Source: Pontibacter rufus
GTDB taxonomy: Bacteria; Bacteroidota; Bacteroidia; Cytophagales; Hymenobacteraceae
Length of the DNA: 64,000 nt
Assembly: GCF_015694705.1 (NCBI RefSeq)
Contig: NZ_JADQDR010000003.1
Coordinates: forward strand, 248,001-312,000
Direction of reading: 5' to 3'
The notes under the pieces are model-generated. The model was not told the origin of the DNA and made no database searches. It saw only the letters and a program-made list of their open reading frames with translations. The translations under genes and the position numbers were made by a program. Positions 52,853 through 61,161 of this stretch are shown here, piece by piece; the first letter of the stretch is position 1; each line of letters opens with the position of its first letter.

Positions 52853-53572
52853 ATGGCTAAAGAAACAGTTAAGAAGCACCGCGATTTTGAGGAGCTGGTA
52901 GAAAACCCGGATGCACTGGCAGATCGCTTTGCGAGCTCCGAGGATTTTGTGAAGAGAAACAAATCGATGCTGCTCGGTATATTTGCCCTGGTTGCTGCTG
53001 TGATAGTAGGAGGCTTTTTATACTTTAATTACCGCCGTACCCAAAATGCGGAAGCACAGCGCGCCATGTTTCCGGCCGTATATTATTTTGAGGCAGACTC
53101 GCTGAACCGTGCTTTAAACGGCGACGGCCAGTACGATGGCCTCCTGGCTATATCAGAGGAGTATGGCGGAACAAAAGCGGGCAACTTAGCTGACTTTTAT
53201 GCCGGCGTAGCTTTGCTCAAAGAAGGTAAGTTTGCTGAAGCCGTTGAGCATCTGAAGGATTTTGAATCGGACGATTACCTGATGCAGGCCCGTGCTTACA
53301 GCCTGACAGGCGACGCGCTGCTGGAGCAGGGCAAAAACAAGGAAGCTGCTGATATGTACCTCAAAGCCGCCAACGAAAAGCCTAATCCATACTTCTCGCC
53401 ACAGTATTTAATGAAGGCCGGCATTGCTTACGAGGCAGACAACAACTACAAAGCTGCTGCTGAAGCCTACGATAAGATTATTACGGACTATGTAGCTTCT
53501 GCCGAAGTAAACGACGCCAAGAAGTATAAAGCCCGCGCTGAGATGCTGGCTGGCGGTACCACCAAAGAGTAA
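52853..53572 (+). CDS. TPR membrane-anchored protein (YfgM-like)
   Basis: A 239-residue protein. The first 40 residues are soluble and charged, then one membrane helix (about 41-60, MLLGIFALVAAVIVGGFLYF), then TPR repeats with typical spacing (about 110-215), such as ADFYAGVALLKEGKFAEAVE, AYSLTGDALLEQGKNKEAA and MKAGIAYEADNNYKAAAEAY. The layout matches YfgM-like periplasmic chaperone partners, but the identity is not certain. It is followed by a terminator and then ribH. Confidence 0.82.
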   Translation: MAKETVKKHRDFEELVENPDALADRFASSEDFVKRNKSMLLGIFALVAAVIVGGFLYFNYRRTQNAEAQRAMFPAVYYFEADSLNRALNGDGQYDGLLAISEEYGGTKAGNLADFYAGVALLKEGKFAEAVEHLKDFESDDYLMQARAYSLTGDALLEQGKNKEAADMYLKAANEKPNPYFSPQYLMKAGIAYEADNNYKAAAEAYDKIITDYVASAEVNDAKKYKARAEMLAGGTTKE

Positions 53573-53599
53573 GTATAAACGGCTTGAGCCGAAGTATAA

Positions 53600-53645
53600 A
53601 AGAAGCGCTTTTGTCTTTCGTAAAGGCAAAAGCGCTTCTTGCTTT
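53600..53645 (+). terminator. Terminator between the TPR gene and ribH
   Basis: AAGAAGCGCTTTTG (53600-53613) pairs with 53627-53640. AAGTATAAAAG just upstream and a T-rich stretch with TATACT downstream extend the symmetry. Confidence 0.8.
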
Positions 53646-53756
53646 GTAGAAAGCCGCTTTTTTATACTCCCGGAAAGTGTATTCCTTTGCTCCTTAGATT
53701 TGCAATACATGGAAGAGCAGTTTACAAATCCGATAAACGAATAACCAAAACGAACT

Positions 53757-54233
53757 ATGGCGACAGCGCTAAAAAACCTGAACGATTATCAGAAAGAAAA
53801 CTTTACCGACATCTCTGATAAAACCTTTGGCATTGTAGTGGCCGACTGGCACAACGACATTACGGATGTGCTTTGCACAGGTGCCATTGATACACTGCTA
53901 AAGCATGGCGCCAAGAAAGAAAATATCTTCCGCAACACTGTACCTGGTAGCTTCGAGCTAACGCTGGGCGCACAATTTCTGGCGCAGCAGGAGGGCATAG
54001 ATGCCGTAATTTGTATTGGCGTGGTGATAAAAGGCGATACCAAGCACGACGATTATATCAACCACGCGGTGGCAAACGGTTTAACTACTGTTTCGCTCAA
54101 GTATAACAAACCTGTGTCGTTTGGCCTGGTAACTACCAATAACTTAGAGCAGGCCCTGGACAGAGCCGGCGGCAAGCACGGCAACAAAGGCGTGGAAGCC
54201 GCCGCCGCCGCCATCCACATGCTGAGTTTCTAG
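53757..54233 (+). CDS. ribH: 6,7-dimethyl-8-ribityllumazine synthase
   Basis: A 158-residue lumazine synthase. The family marks are GIVVADWHNDITD, VPGSFELTLGAQFLA, CIGVVIKGDTKHDDYI (with the catalytic His of KHDD) and SFGLVTTNNLEQALDRAGGKHGNKG. It joins 5-amino-6-ribitylaminouracil and dihydroxybutanone phosphate in riboflavin synthesis, usually as a 60-mer. No other rib gene is near and no FMN riboswitch is seen upstream. The stop codon lies inside a 19-base inverted repeat shared with the convergent gene. Confidence 0.96.
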   Translation: MATALKNLNDYQKENFTDISDKTFGIVVADWHNDITDVLCTGAIDTLLKHGAKKENIFRNTVPGSFELTLGAQFLAQQEGIDAVICIGVVIKGDTKHDDYINHAVANGLTTVSLKYNKPVSFGLVTTNNLEQALDRAGGKHGNKGVEAAAAAIHMLSF

Positions 54234-54379
54234 ACTAGGATTTTTAGGATTTCGGGATTACTAGGATTTATAAAGTATGATTTCAGGAAACACTGTAGAG
54301 TAGGCAAGACGCAAAATATTGCGTCTCTACTTATAGTCATCCTATTCATTCTGAAATCCCAAAATCCTAGTCTAGAAAC
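54226..54379. repeat. Inverted repeat joining two convergent gene ends
   Basis: GTTTCTAGACTAGGATTTT at 54226-54244 has its perfect reverse complement at 54361-54379. Both arms contain a stop codon (TAG of ribH on the left, TAG of the DUF3575-like gene on the right). Inside the gap CTAGGATTT-type words recur (TTTAGGATTTCGGGATTACT, then CTAGGATTT and AAAATCCTAG). It may act as a long-range bidirectional terminator. Confidence 0.75.
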
Positions 54380-54959
54380 TATATCCCACTGTTATACCCG
54401 GCCGCACCCGGAAGCCACTGCCCAGCAGGTTCAGAAAACCAGTATCGAAATCGTCTTCTGTACCTGTATTTATCTTCAGGCTGCCGCCGTTAAAGCCAGC
54501 TCCTAAAAAAATGTCTAAAGTCAGGCCGCTGTTAAAAATCCATTGGTTACCTGCCGCTACGCCGGCTCCGACGGGCGTGTAGGAGGCTTTATACTCCTTC
54601 CCGGTATCTTTGTCTTTTCCGGTCAGTTCATAGTTCAGGATCCGGCCATAACCGGCAACGTACAAGCCCATCGGAGCTGGTTTGTAATCCGACAGGTAAT
54701 AACGGACCTCAGGTGTAAAGCCATAACCGCTAAACCTGACGCCTGATACCGACGCGCCCGTGATGTAAGCGCCAAACTGCCCGCTGACATGCGGGCCGAA
54801 AGCATGTTCTATAAAGCCTGAACCCGTTGCTACAAAGGGGCTGAGCACATTTATTTTGAGCACTGTTTTGCCGGGCGCCTGTGCCTGCGCAACTGTTTTG
54901 GATAAAGGAGCAGCAGCTAAGGCAAAGGCTGCGGCCAATAATAGGATAATTCTTTTCAT
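54372..54959 (-). CDS. Outer-membrane beta-barrel protein (DUF3575-like)
   Basis: I start at MKRIILLLAAAFALAAAPLS (195 residues); the frame extends 30 codons further but the signal peptide fixes the start. After the signal peptide (ending VAQAQAP) come amphipathic strands with a beta-barrel rhythm (PFVATGSGFIEHAF, HVSGQFGAYITGA, FTPEVRYYLSD) and an aromatic C-terminal residue (GITVGYSF), typical of outer-membrane proteins. The DUF3575 assignment is tentative. It is convergent with ribH. Confidence 0.75.
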   Translation of the reverse strand: MKRIILLLAAAFALAAAPLSKTVAQAQAPGKTVLKINVLSPFVATGSGFIEHAFGPHVSGQFGAYITGASVSGVRFSGYGFTPEVRYYLSDYKPAPMGLYVAGYGRILNYELTGKDKDTGKEYKASYTPVGAGVAAGNQWIFNSGLTLDIFLGAGFNGGSLKINTGTEDDFDTGFLNLLGSGFRVRPGITVGYSF

Positions 54960-55328
54960 GTGCTTGTTTGCAGTTTTTAAGAGAAGCGAATTCATGCTTC
55001 TATAGCTTAAGATGCAAGCTAACAACATCTGTTCCAGATTTACAAGCATTTAGCAAATAGCGGCACAGCCATGGTTAGCCGAAAATCAGGCAGAAAAAAA
55101 GTTAAATTAGATGCAAGGCATAGTAAAGTATGGATATATCTGTTATTTTTGCACGAAATTTAGCCAAAATACTACTTCTGAAGTATAGATCTGGCTGCCT
55201 GTAAACTCAAACTAAACTAAAAAGCGTTTGCTGCTGTTATGCCGCAAAGAACAGAGCGCAACTTTTGTTTGATTTGCCCAAAGTGTAGGATAGTTGATAG
55301 CTTTAATATAGTTCTTTAACACAACCGA
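54960..55328 (+). promoter_or_regulatory. Gap with a -7 box for the DksA-like gene
   Basis: This gap separates the divergent outer-membrane gene and the DksA-like gene. TATTTTTG at 55144-55151 fits TAnnTTTG and would give a leader of about 170 bases. An AAGTATA copy is at about 55180. I see no other structure. Confidence 0.45.
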
Positions 55329-55718
55329 ATGAATACGAACGAAGGAAACCAGCGTTACTCCAGAGAGGAGCTAAACGAGTTTGAGAAAATTATACTTGAG
55401 AAGCTGACTAACGCCCGCAAAGAAGTAGCTTTTATCAAGGACACGCTGAGCCGCAAAAACGACTCTGGTACAGATAACACGGCCTCGCCTACCAAAGTGC
55501 TGGAAGATGGCGCAGATACTGCTGAAAAGGAAAACCTCAACCAGCTGGCTTCGCGCCAGATGAAGTTTATCCAGCAGTTGGAGAACGCCCTTATCCGCAT
55601 CAAAAACGGCACGTATGGCGTTTGCATTGTTACCGGCAAGCTTATCCCGAAAGAGCGCTTACGCGCTGTGCCGCACACGCAGCATACCATTGAAGCCAAG
55701 CTTCAGCGCAACGACTAA
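55329..55718 (+). CDS. DksA/TraR-like protein with reduced zinc site
   Basis: A 129-residue protein with a long coiled coil (about 12-85) and a C-terminal region like the DksA zinc finger, reading NGTYGVCIVTGKLIPKERL then RAVPHTQHTIEAKL. In classical DksA, four Cys bind zinc. Here only one Cys is left, in GVC, with two His in PHTQH, so the zinc finger is degenerate; similar forms occur in Bacteroidota by my recollection. It may still bind RNA polymerase via the coiled coil. scpB follows 13 bases after the stop, so the two are co-transcribed. Confidence 0.82.
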   Translation: MNTNEGNQRYSREELNEFEKIILEKLTNARKEVAFIKDTLSRKNDSGTDNTASPTKVLEDGADTAEKENLNQLASRQMKFIQQLENALIRIKNGTYGVCIVTGKLIPKERLRAVPHTQHTIEAKLQRND

Positions 55719-55730
55719 CACATTTATACC

Positions 55731-56294
55731 TTGAATATTCTGCAAAGTCATATCCAGGCGCTTGTTTTTTGCGCCCAGTCGTCTGTCAGCATCGAGGACA
55801 TCCAGCGCTGCCTGCAGGAGGCGCTGGGGCTGGAAGAGGTGCTGGTGAGCGATGTGCTGGAGGCGATAGAAGGTATAAATGAACAATTGCTGGAGGCAGA
55901 TTTTGCCTTTCAGATTTATGCGATTGGCGGCGGCTACCAGTTCCTGACCAAACCCGAGTATCAGGATACCGTGAGCACGTTCCTCAAACAGAAATCAAAG
56001 AAAAAGCTGTCAGCATCTTCGTTGGAGACGCTGGCCATTATCGCGTACAAGCAGCCCATTACCAGATCGGCGGTAGAGCAGATCAGGGGCGTGGGCTGCG
56101 ACTATGCCATCCATAAATTGCTGGAAAAAGAGCTTATCGAGATCAAAGGCAAAGCCGAAACCATCGGGCGGCCTGTGCTGTACGGCACGTCTCAGAAGTT
56201 TATGGACTACTTCGGCATCAACCACATCAAAGACCTGCCACAGCTAAAAGACTTCGCCACCGAAGAAAACATCATTGGGGAAGTGGCCGATTAG
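55731..56294 (+). CDS. scpB: Segregation and condensation protein B
   Basis: A 187-residue winged-helix protein. Landmarks of ScpB are HIQALVFCAQSSVSIEDI, LSASSLETLAIIAYKQPITR and VEQIRGVGCDYAIHKLLEKELIE, then GRPVLYGTSQKFMDYFGI. With ScpA and Smc it compacts and separates chromosomes. The start is TTG at 55731 and follows the DksA-like gene by 12 bases; no ATG gives the conserved beginning. ScpA is not in the window. It is near the rluB gene, as in many bacteria (scpB-rluB order). Confidence 0.95.
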   Translation: MNILQSHIQALVFCAQSSVSIEDIQRCLQEALGLEEVLVSDVLEAIEGINEQLLEADFAFQIYAIGGGYQFLTKPEYQDTVSTFLKQKSKKKLSASSLETLAIIAYKQPITRSAVEQIRGVGCDYAIHKLLEKELIEIKGKAETIGRPVLYGTSQKFMDYFGINHIKDLPQLKDFATEENIIGEVAD

Positions 56295-56391
56295 CCAGCC
56301 CGGCTTTAATCAGCAAAGTATAAATCATTACAATTTCATAGTGCTGCACACCAGGGTACAGTAGCGATACTGCATCGATAATTAATATAAT

Positions 56392-58029
56392 ATGGCAAGA
56401 GACAACGAAAGACCTGCGCGCGGCAACGCCGGCGAAGGCAGAAGAGGCGCTGACAGGAATAATTCCGGCAGGCCAAATAACGATCGCGACGGTAAAAAGA
56501 TATTTAACAGAAGAGACAAGCCTGAAAGAAGCGAAGGCGGTGAACGCCGCTCTTTCAATCCTGACAGAAGAGATAACGACAGAAGAGAAGGTAGTGAACG
56601 CCGTTCTTTTGGCGGAGATCGCCGGGAAGGTAGCGCAGGAAAGCCGTTCGGCGCGGACAGAAGAAACGATAGAGACGGCGACAGGCGCACCTTTAGTAGT
56701 GACCGTCCGAGACGTGATGATGGCGACAGAAAGCCATTTGGCGCCAGCCGGAACGAAGGGACAAACCGTCGCCAGTCCGGTGACAGAAAGGAGCAGAGTG
56801 AACGCCGCGAAAACAGCGGAATAAAGTCCTTCAGCCTCAAGAGAAGAGACGATCGCACCGGCGGTGATAACCGTGAAGGCGGCGAGCGTCGCTCTTATGG
56901 AGATAAACGCGAAGACAGAAACAACTACAGCGGTAAAAGAGAAGGCGGTGAGCGCCGCCCTTATGGCGATAGACGCGAAGGCGGAGACAGAAAAGAAAAC
57001 AGCGACCGCCGCTCTTTTAGTCCTGACAGGCGTGAGGGAGGAGAACGCCGTTCTTTTGATGCAGATAGCAGAAATAGCAGCCGGGCCGGTGAGGGCCGCC
57101 CTTACAAAGGCCGCGACAGCAGGCCCGCTTATGGCGAGAAACGCAGCTTTGGCGATAAAAAACCTTACCGGGCAGAAGGCAGCGGCCGGCCAGAAGGCAA
57201 TGACCGCAGCAGGGGCCGTGCTGATGAGCGTGACAGCGCACCTGCAACGCCGGACTATAACCTGAACCGCTACAAGAACAACACACGCATTAAGAAATCC
57301 AACATTAAGGAAGAAGATGACGGCACGATTCGCCTGAACCGCTATATTGCCAATGCGGGTATCTGCTCGCGCCGTGAGGCTGATTTGCTGATTGAGGCCG
57401 GTGAGATAAAGGTAAACGGCCAGGTAGTAACAGAGATGGGCTTTAAAGTACAGCCGGCTGACACCATACAGTATGGCAAAAAAATACTGAACCGCGAGAA
57501 GCTGGTATACGTGATGCTAAACAAGCCGAAAGATTTCCTGACAACGACGGATGATCCGGAAGGACGGAAAACAGTGATGAGCCTGGTGGCCAGCGCCTCT
57601 TCGGAGCGTATTTTTCCGGTAGGCCGCCTGGACCGTAACACCACCGGCCTGCTGCTGTTTACCAACGACGGCGAACTGGCTCAGAAGCTGACGCACCCCT
57701 CTAACAATGTGAAGAAAATCTACCAGGTAGAGCTGGACAAACCTATTACCAGAGAAGATTTTCTGAAAGTGGCTGAGGGCGTGGAACTGGAAGACGGCAA
57801 AGCGGACGTAGACGACGTGGCGTTGCTGGGCGACACAGGCAAGTTTGTAGGGTTAGAAATTCATATTGGCCGCAACCGCATTGTGCGCCGTATTTTTGAG
57901 CACCTGGGCTATGATGTGGTCAGCCTGGATCGCGTGCAGTATGCCGGCCTGACCAAAAAAGATCTGCCGCGTAGCAACTGGCGCTACTTAACCGAAAAAG
58001 AAGTTGTCCGCCTGAAGTTCTTTATGTAA
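56392..58029 (+). CDS. rluB: Pseudouridine synthase RluB with long Arg-rich N-terminal repeats
   Basis: A 545-residue protein. The C-terminal 235 residues are a normal RluB/RsuA enzyme: S4 RNA-binding domain from about 313 (IRLNRYIANAGICSRREAD) and the catalytic domain with Asp414 in GRLDRNTTGLLLFT. It makes pseudouridine in 23S rRNA helix 93 or a similar site. Residues 1-300 are a low-complexity tail of Arg, Gly, Asp, Glu and Ser with repeats of the type GGERRSFGxDRREG. It probably binds RNA or ribosomes. This part is repetitive also at DNA level and is open in all frames. It follows scpB. Confidence 0.94.
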   Translation: MARDNERPARGNAGEGRRGADRNNSGRPNNDRDGKKIFNRRDKPERSEGGERRSFNPDRRDNDRREGSERRSFGGDRREGSAGKPFGADRRNDRDGDRRTFSSDRPRRDDGDRKPFGASRNEGTNRRQSGDRKEQSERRENSGIKSFSLKRRDDRTGGDNREGGERRSYGDKREDRNNYSGKREGGERRPYGDRREGGDRKENSDRRSFSPDRREGGERRSFDADSRNSSRAGEGRPYKGRDSRPAYGEKRSFGDKKPYRAEGSGRPEGNDRSRGRADERDSAPATPDYNLNRYKNNTRIKKSNIKEEDDGTIRLNRYIANAGICSRREADLLIEAGEIKVNGQVVTEMGFKVQPADTIQYGKKILNREKLVYVMLNKPKDFLTTTDDPEGRKTVMSLVASASSERIFPVGRLDRNTTGLLLFTNDGELAQKLTHPSNNVKKIYQVELDKPITREDFLKVAEGVELEDGKADVDDVALLGDTGKFVGLEIHIGRNRIVRRIFEHLGYDVVSLDRVQYAGLTKKDLPRSNWRYLTEKEVVRLKFFM

Positions 58030-58032
58030 AAA

Positions 58033-58752
58033 ATGCGGAGCATCGCTATCGACATAGGCAACACGGGCACCAAGTATGGCCTTTTTGAGGGGGATGCGCT
58101 GGTACAGCAGGGTTATTTTCCTGATAAAAACCAGTTGCCGGAGGCACTGCAAAGCCAGACTTTCGATAACGCCATTGTTGCTTCGGTAGCCGAAAACCCG
58201 CACACTATTTTGCAGGGGCTGTCTGTTTCCGGTAAGCTCGTGCAGCTGGCGGCGCAGACAGCCCTGCCTGTTGGCAACCTGTATAAAACGCCGCAAACGC
58301 TGGGAGCCGACAGGAAAGCCGCCGCCGCAGGCGCCGCATACTTTTTCCCGGGCCGCAACTGCCTCGTACTGGACGCAGGCACCTGCATTACGCACGATTT
58401 TATTGATAGCGAGGGCAACTACCATGGCGGCGGTATCTCGCCGGGGCTGAACATGAAATTCAAAGCCCTGCATACTTTTACGGAGCGCCTGCCGTTAGTA
58501 CAGCGTATCGAAAACGATTTCACGCTCACCGGGCAAACTACGCAGGAATCTATCTTAAGTGGTGTGCTGGCCGGCTCTGTCTTCGAACTTAACGGCCTGA
58601 TTGCGGCATACATGCAAAAAGCGCCGCGCCTGGTGGTGATACTTTGTGGCGGCGACGCTGAATTTTTTGAAAGTACGCTAAAAGGACGCATCTTTGCAAT
58701 TCCTGAACTGGTCTTGATCGGGCTTCACAGAATTTTAGTATATAATGTATAA
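58033..58752 (+). CDS. coaX: Type III pantothenate kinase
   Basis: A 239-residue CoaX of the ASKHA fold. Motifs are IAIDIGNTGTKYGLFE (4-19), the TLGADRKAAAAGA motif, VLDAGTCITHDFID and GGGISPGLNMKFKALH, with ILCGGDAEFF at the end. It phosphorylates pantothenate in the first step of coenzyme A synthesis; the type III enzyme needs a monovalent cation. Its start is three bases after the rluB stop, and the next gene overlaps by eight bases, so these three genes form one operon. Confidence 0.94.
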   Translation: MRSIAIDIGNTGTKYGLFEGDALVQQGYFPDKNQLPEALQSQTFDNAIVASVAENPHTILQGLSVSGKLVQLAAQTALPVGNLYKTPQTLGADRKAAAAGAAYFFPGRNCLVLDAGTCITHDFIDSEGNYHGGGISPGLNMKFKALHTFTERLPLVQRIENDFTLTGQTTQESILSGVLAGSVFELNGLIAAYMQKAPRLVVILCGGDAEFFESTLKGRIFAIPELVLIGLHRILVYNV

Positions 58753-60037
58753 AACACTCCGAGTACTGATAGGGCTTGCCCTGCTATGTGTGGCGCCAGC
58801 CGCACAGGCGCAATATATTGGCAACACTCCGTACTCCCGTTATGGTTTGGGAGAAATTAATACCAATCCGGGCAATGCCCGCAACGCAGGTATGGCGGGC
58901 GCCGGCATAAGCGCAGCCAACAGTTACCAGGCAAATATTTCGAACCCGGCCCTGCTCTACTACAACAGCATTACGGTGTTCGACATGGGCATCCGCGGAC
59001 AGGTTAAAACTATCAGCAATGGCGAGCAGACACAGCGCGACGGCAATGCCAACCTGGCTAACTTGTCGCTGGTGGTGCCTATTTCCAAACGCTGGAGCTC
59101 GGCCTTGTCGCTGCGGCCTTACAGCGATGTGTCTTACGAGATAAATGCTGTTATGCCGCTCCAGGCAAATCCGCGTGCGCGCGTGGTGCAGGGATATAAA
59201 GGAGAGGGTGGCTTGTCGGAGCTGAGTTTTGGGAATGGTGTTAGAATTGCCAAAGGGCTGACGGTAGGCGCCAGTGCCTCTTACATTTTTGGCACCATCA
59301 CCAAAGAAGCTTCTTCCCTGATACAGGACGATTCTCTTTCAGGCTTGTCTACAGAGCGTGTGGTGTATAGTGAGCGCACCCGCTACCATGATTTCCTTTT
59401 CAAAGGCGGTGTTAACTACCGGCACGAACTGAAAGAAAAGCTTTTCCTGAGCGTAGGCGGTACCTACAGTTTTGAGCGCCAGATGAATGCCAACCGCAGA
59501 AACTCTTATGAGCGCAGGACCATTTACGACGGCATCATTGACGAAAACATCATGCCCGACAGTGCAGATGGCAAGGTGCTGGTGCCACAAAGCTGGCAGG
59601 CAGGCATAGCGCTGGATAATGGCACCAACATGACCTTGGTAGCCGATTTCTCAACGCAGCAGTGGTCTAAATTCCGTAACTTTGACGGGGAGCAGGAACT
59701 GGCAGATAGCTACCGCCTGGCCGTTGGCGGAGAGTTTACACCTGATGCTACCGCTATCGGAAGTTACCTGCAACGTATAACATACCGCGGGGGTTTATAC
59801 TATGGCAAAACGCCTTATGAGGTAAACGGAACGCAGGTGAAAGACAAAGGCGTAACAGTAGGCTTTACCCTGCCCATCGGCCGCTCTACCATTTATGATT
59901 TATACCAGCTAAACGCCGCACTCGGCTACGGGCAGCGCGGCACAACAGCCAACGGCCTGATTGCGGAGCGATACTTTCAGTTTAGCGCCGGCATTACCAT
60001 CAACAGCCGCTGGTTTATCAAGCGCAGAATAGAATAA
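58745..60037 (+). CDS. Outer-membrane beta-barrel protein
   Basis: A 430-residue protein with a signal peptide (ending AAQAQYIG) and a beta-barrel pattern. The early YSRYGLGEINTNPGNARNAGMAGAG resembles the hatch region of FadL/OMPP1-type transporters, but the strong C-terminal series fits the wider set of Bacteroidota outer-membrane proteins, so I leave it general. The last residues are basic (IKRRIE) instead of the usual aromatic end. It overlaps coaX by eight bases and has a terminator 28 bases after the stop. Confidence 0.8.
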   Translation: MYKTLRVLIGLALLCVAPAAQAQYIGNTPYSRYGLGEINTNPGNARNAGMAGAGISAANSYQANISNPALLYYNSITVFDMGIRGQVKTISNGEQTQRDGNANLANLSLVVPISKRWSSALSLRPYSDVSYEINAVMPLQANPRARVVQGYKGEGGLSELSFGNGVRIAKGLTVGASASYIFGTITKEASSLIQDDSLSGLSTERVVYSERTRYHDFLFKGGVNYRHELKEKLFLSVGGTYSFERQMNANRRNSYERRTIYDGIIDENIMPDSADGKVLVPQSWQAGIALDNGTNMTLVADFSTQQWSKFRNFDGEQELADSYRLAVGGEFTPDATAIGSYLQRITYRGGLYYGKTPYEVNGTQVKDKGVTVGFTLPIGRSTIYDLYQLNAALGYGQRGTTANGLIAERYFQFSAGITINSRWFIKRRIE

Positions 60038-60064
60038 CAAAATAGCAATAGCAAAAAGTATAAG

Positions 60065-60089
60065 GGCCGTTCTTGGAGCGGCCTTTTTT
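60065..60089 (+). terminator. Rho-independent terminator of the coaX operon
   Basis: GGCCGTTC pairs with GAGCGGCC (one T-G pair) around a three-base loop, followed by six T. AAGTATA (60056-60062) sits directly before the stem. Confidence 0.9.
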
Positions 60090-60437
60090 GTGGCTTCTGC
60101 TAATGGCTAAAAGCAGATATGGAGGAGAAATGAGTATAAAGCTTGCTGCTTATACAGAGAGAAGAAGATGCGTATAGAGCAGTAATAATGTATCTGTCTG
60201 CTTCTTGCCTTTAATCAGCGCTTTATTCCTGATATGGAGGCTTGAGTTAGCCTGGCAATGTTATTGAAGTATAAAATGTAAATATGCCTGCGTATAAAGC
60301 CATTAGTGAGCTGATTTTGTAATTTTAATCTTTCATCTTTTGCTGTATTTTCTTTGATTCGCTGCAGAAGCATTATTTTATACTTAAAAGCCTTGCCTGA
60401 CCTACCCAAATATCTGTTTTTATACTTACAACAGCCT
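60090..60437. other. Gap before lptC
   Basis: No gene is visible. Several AAGTATA/TATACTT copies occur. The lptC promoter should be here, but I see no good TAnnTTTG box. Confidence 0.4.
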
Positions 60438-60977
60438 ATGCGCAAAGCATGGGTTTTCAGCCTTGTGGCCATGTTGGCCTGCCTGAATTTCGGCTGTAAC
60501 GAGGAGTTAAAAGACCCGGACAAAGTAGAGATTTATAAGGGTCCGCTTGTCGAGAACCACGATATAATTATGCTCTTCAGCGACTCGGCCCGGCTGCAGA
60601 TAAAGCTGAAAGCGCCGGTGCAGCAGGAATTTGATAATGGCGACGGCGTGTTTCCGAAGGGGCTTTATGTAGAATTTTATGGGGAGCCAGGCCAGATTAC
60701 CTCCACCCTGAAAGCCAATTATGGCAAAAACGACAAGCGGAAAAACCTGTACATTGCCCGGGGTAATGTAATTGTAGAAAACCTGCAGAAGAAAGAGAAA
60801 CTGGAAACCGAAGAGCTGTACTGGGACAAGAACAAAGGCAAAATCTACACAGATAAGTTTGTGCGGATTACGACAGCAGAGGAGATTCTGACAGGAGAAG
60901 GGTTGCGGGCGAACCAGGATTTTACAAACTGGCGTATACTTAAACCAACAGGCATTATCAACCTGAAAGAAGAATGA
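60438..60977 (+). CDS. lptC: LPS export protein LptC
   Basis: I start at MRKAWVFSLVAMLACLNFGC (179 residues); the upstream frame to 60354 is not family sequence. Here the N-terminus is a lipoprotein signal with Cys20 as the lipid site (LNFGC), as often in Bacteroidota LptC instead of a single membrane helix. The rest is an OstA-like beta-jellyroll domain with VFPKGLYVEFYGEPGQITST, NLYIARGNVIVENLQKKEKL and TEELYWDKNKGKIYTDKFV. LptC links the LptBFG ATPase to LptA in LPS transport. It overlaps the next small gene by four bases (ATGA). Confidence 0.9.
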   Translation: MRKAWVFSLVAMLACLNFGCNEELKDPDKVEIYKGPLVENHDIIMLFSDSARLQIKLKAPVQQEFDNGDGVFPKGLYVEFYGEPGQITSTLKANYGKNDKRKNLYIARGNVIVENLQKKEKLETEELYWDKNKGKIYTDKFVRITTAEEILTGEGLRANQDFTNWRILKPTGIINLKEE

Positions 60978-61147
60978 ACCAAAAATTAGTGAATAGCATT
61001 TTACTTTCGCTGGCGTTTGTTGCTGCCGTTATTGGCGCGCACCGAAGTATAACTTACAATGATATTGTAGGCAACTACTGGATTTTTATGGTGGCGCTGG
61101 TGCTGTTTATACTTTGGTGGTATCGGCGCAAGAAGTACCGCGCCTGA
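60974..61147 (+). CDS. Small membrane protein (57 aa)
   Basis: A short gene that starts at ATG 60974 and overlaps the lptC stop as ATGA; the TGA stop is at 61145-61147. The 57 residues (starting MNQKLVNSILLSLAFVAAVI, ending WWYRRKKYRA) hold two membrane helices, at about 8-20 and 36-50, and a positively charged tail. The coupled start, codon use and membrane topology all support a real gene. I do not know its family; in this position of the lptC-CNNM cluster it may be a fixed small envelope component. Confidence 0.65.
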   Translation: MNQKLVNSILLSLAFVAAVIGAHRSITYNDIVGNYWIFMVALVLFILWWYRRKKYRA

Positions 61148-61161
61148 GCCATTTATTACAC

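Noticed and set aside
53646-53756. FMN riboswitch before ribH
   Set aside because: The gap is only about 110 bases and has none of the conserved RFN-element words.
60215-60523. 102-codon minus-strand frame near lptC
   Set aside because: It overlaps the true lptC start and has no family features.
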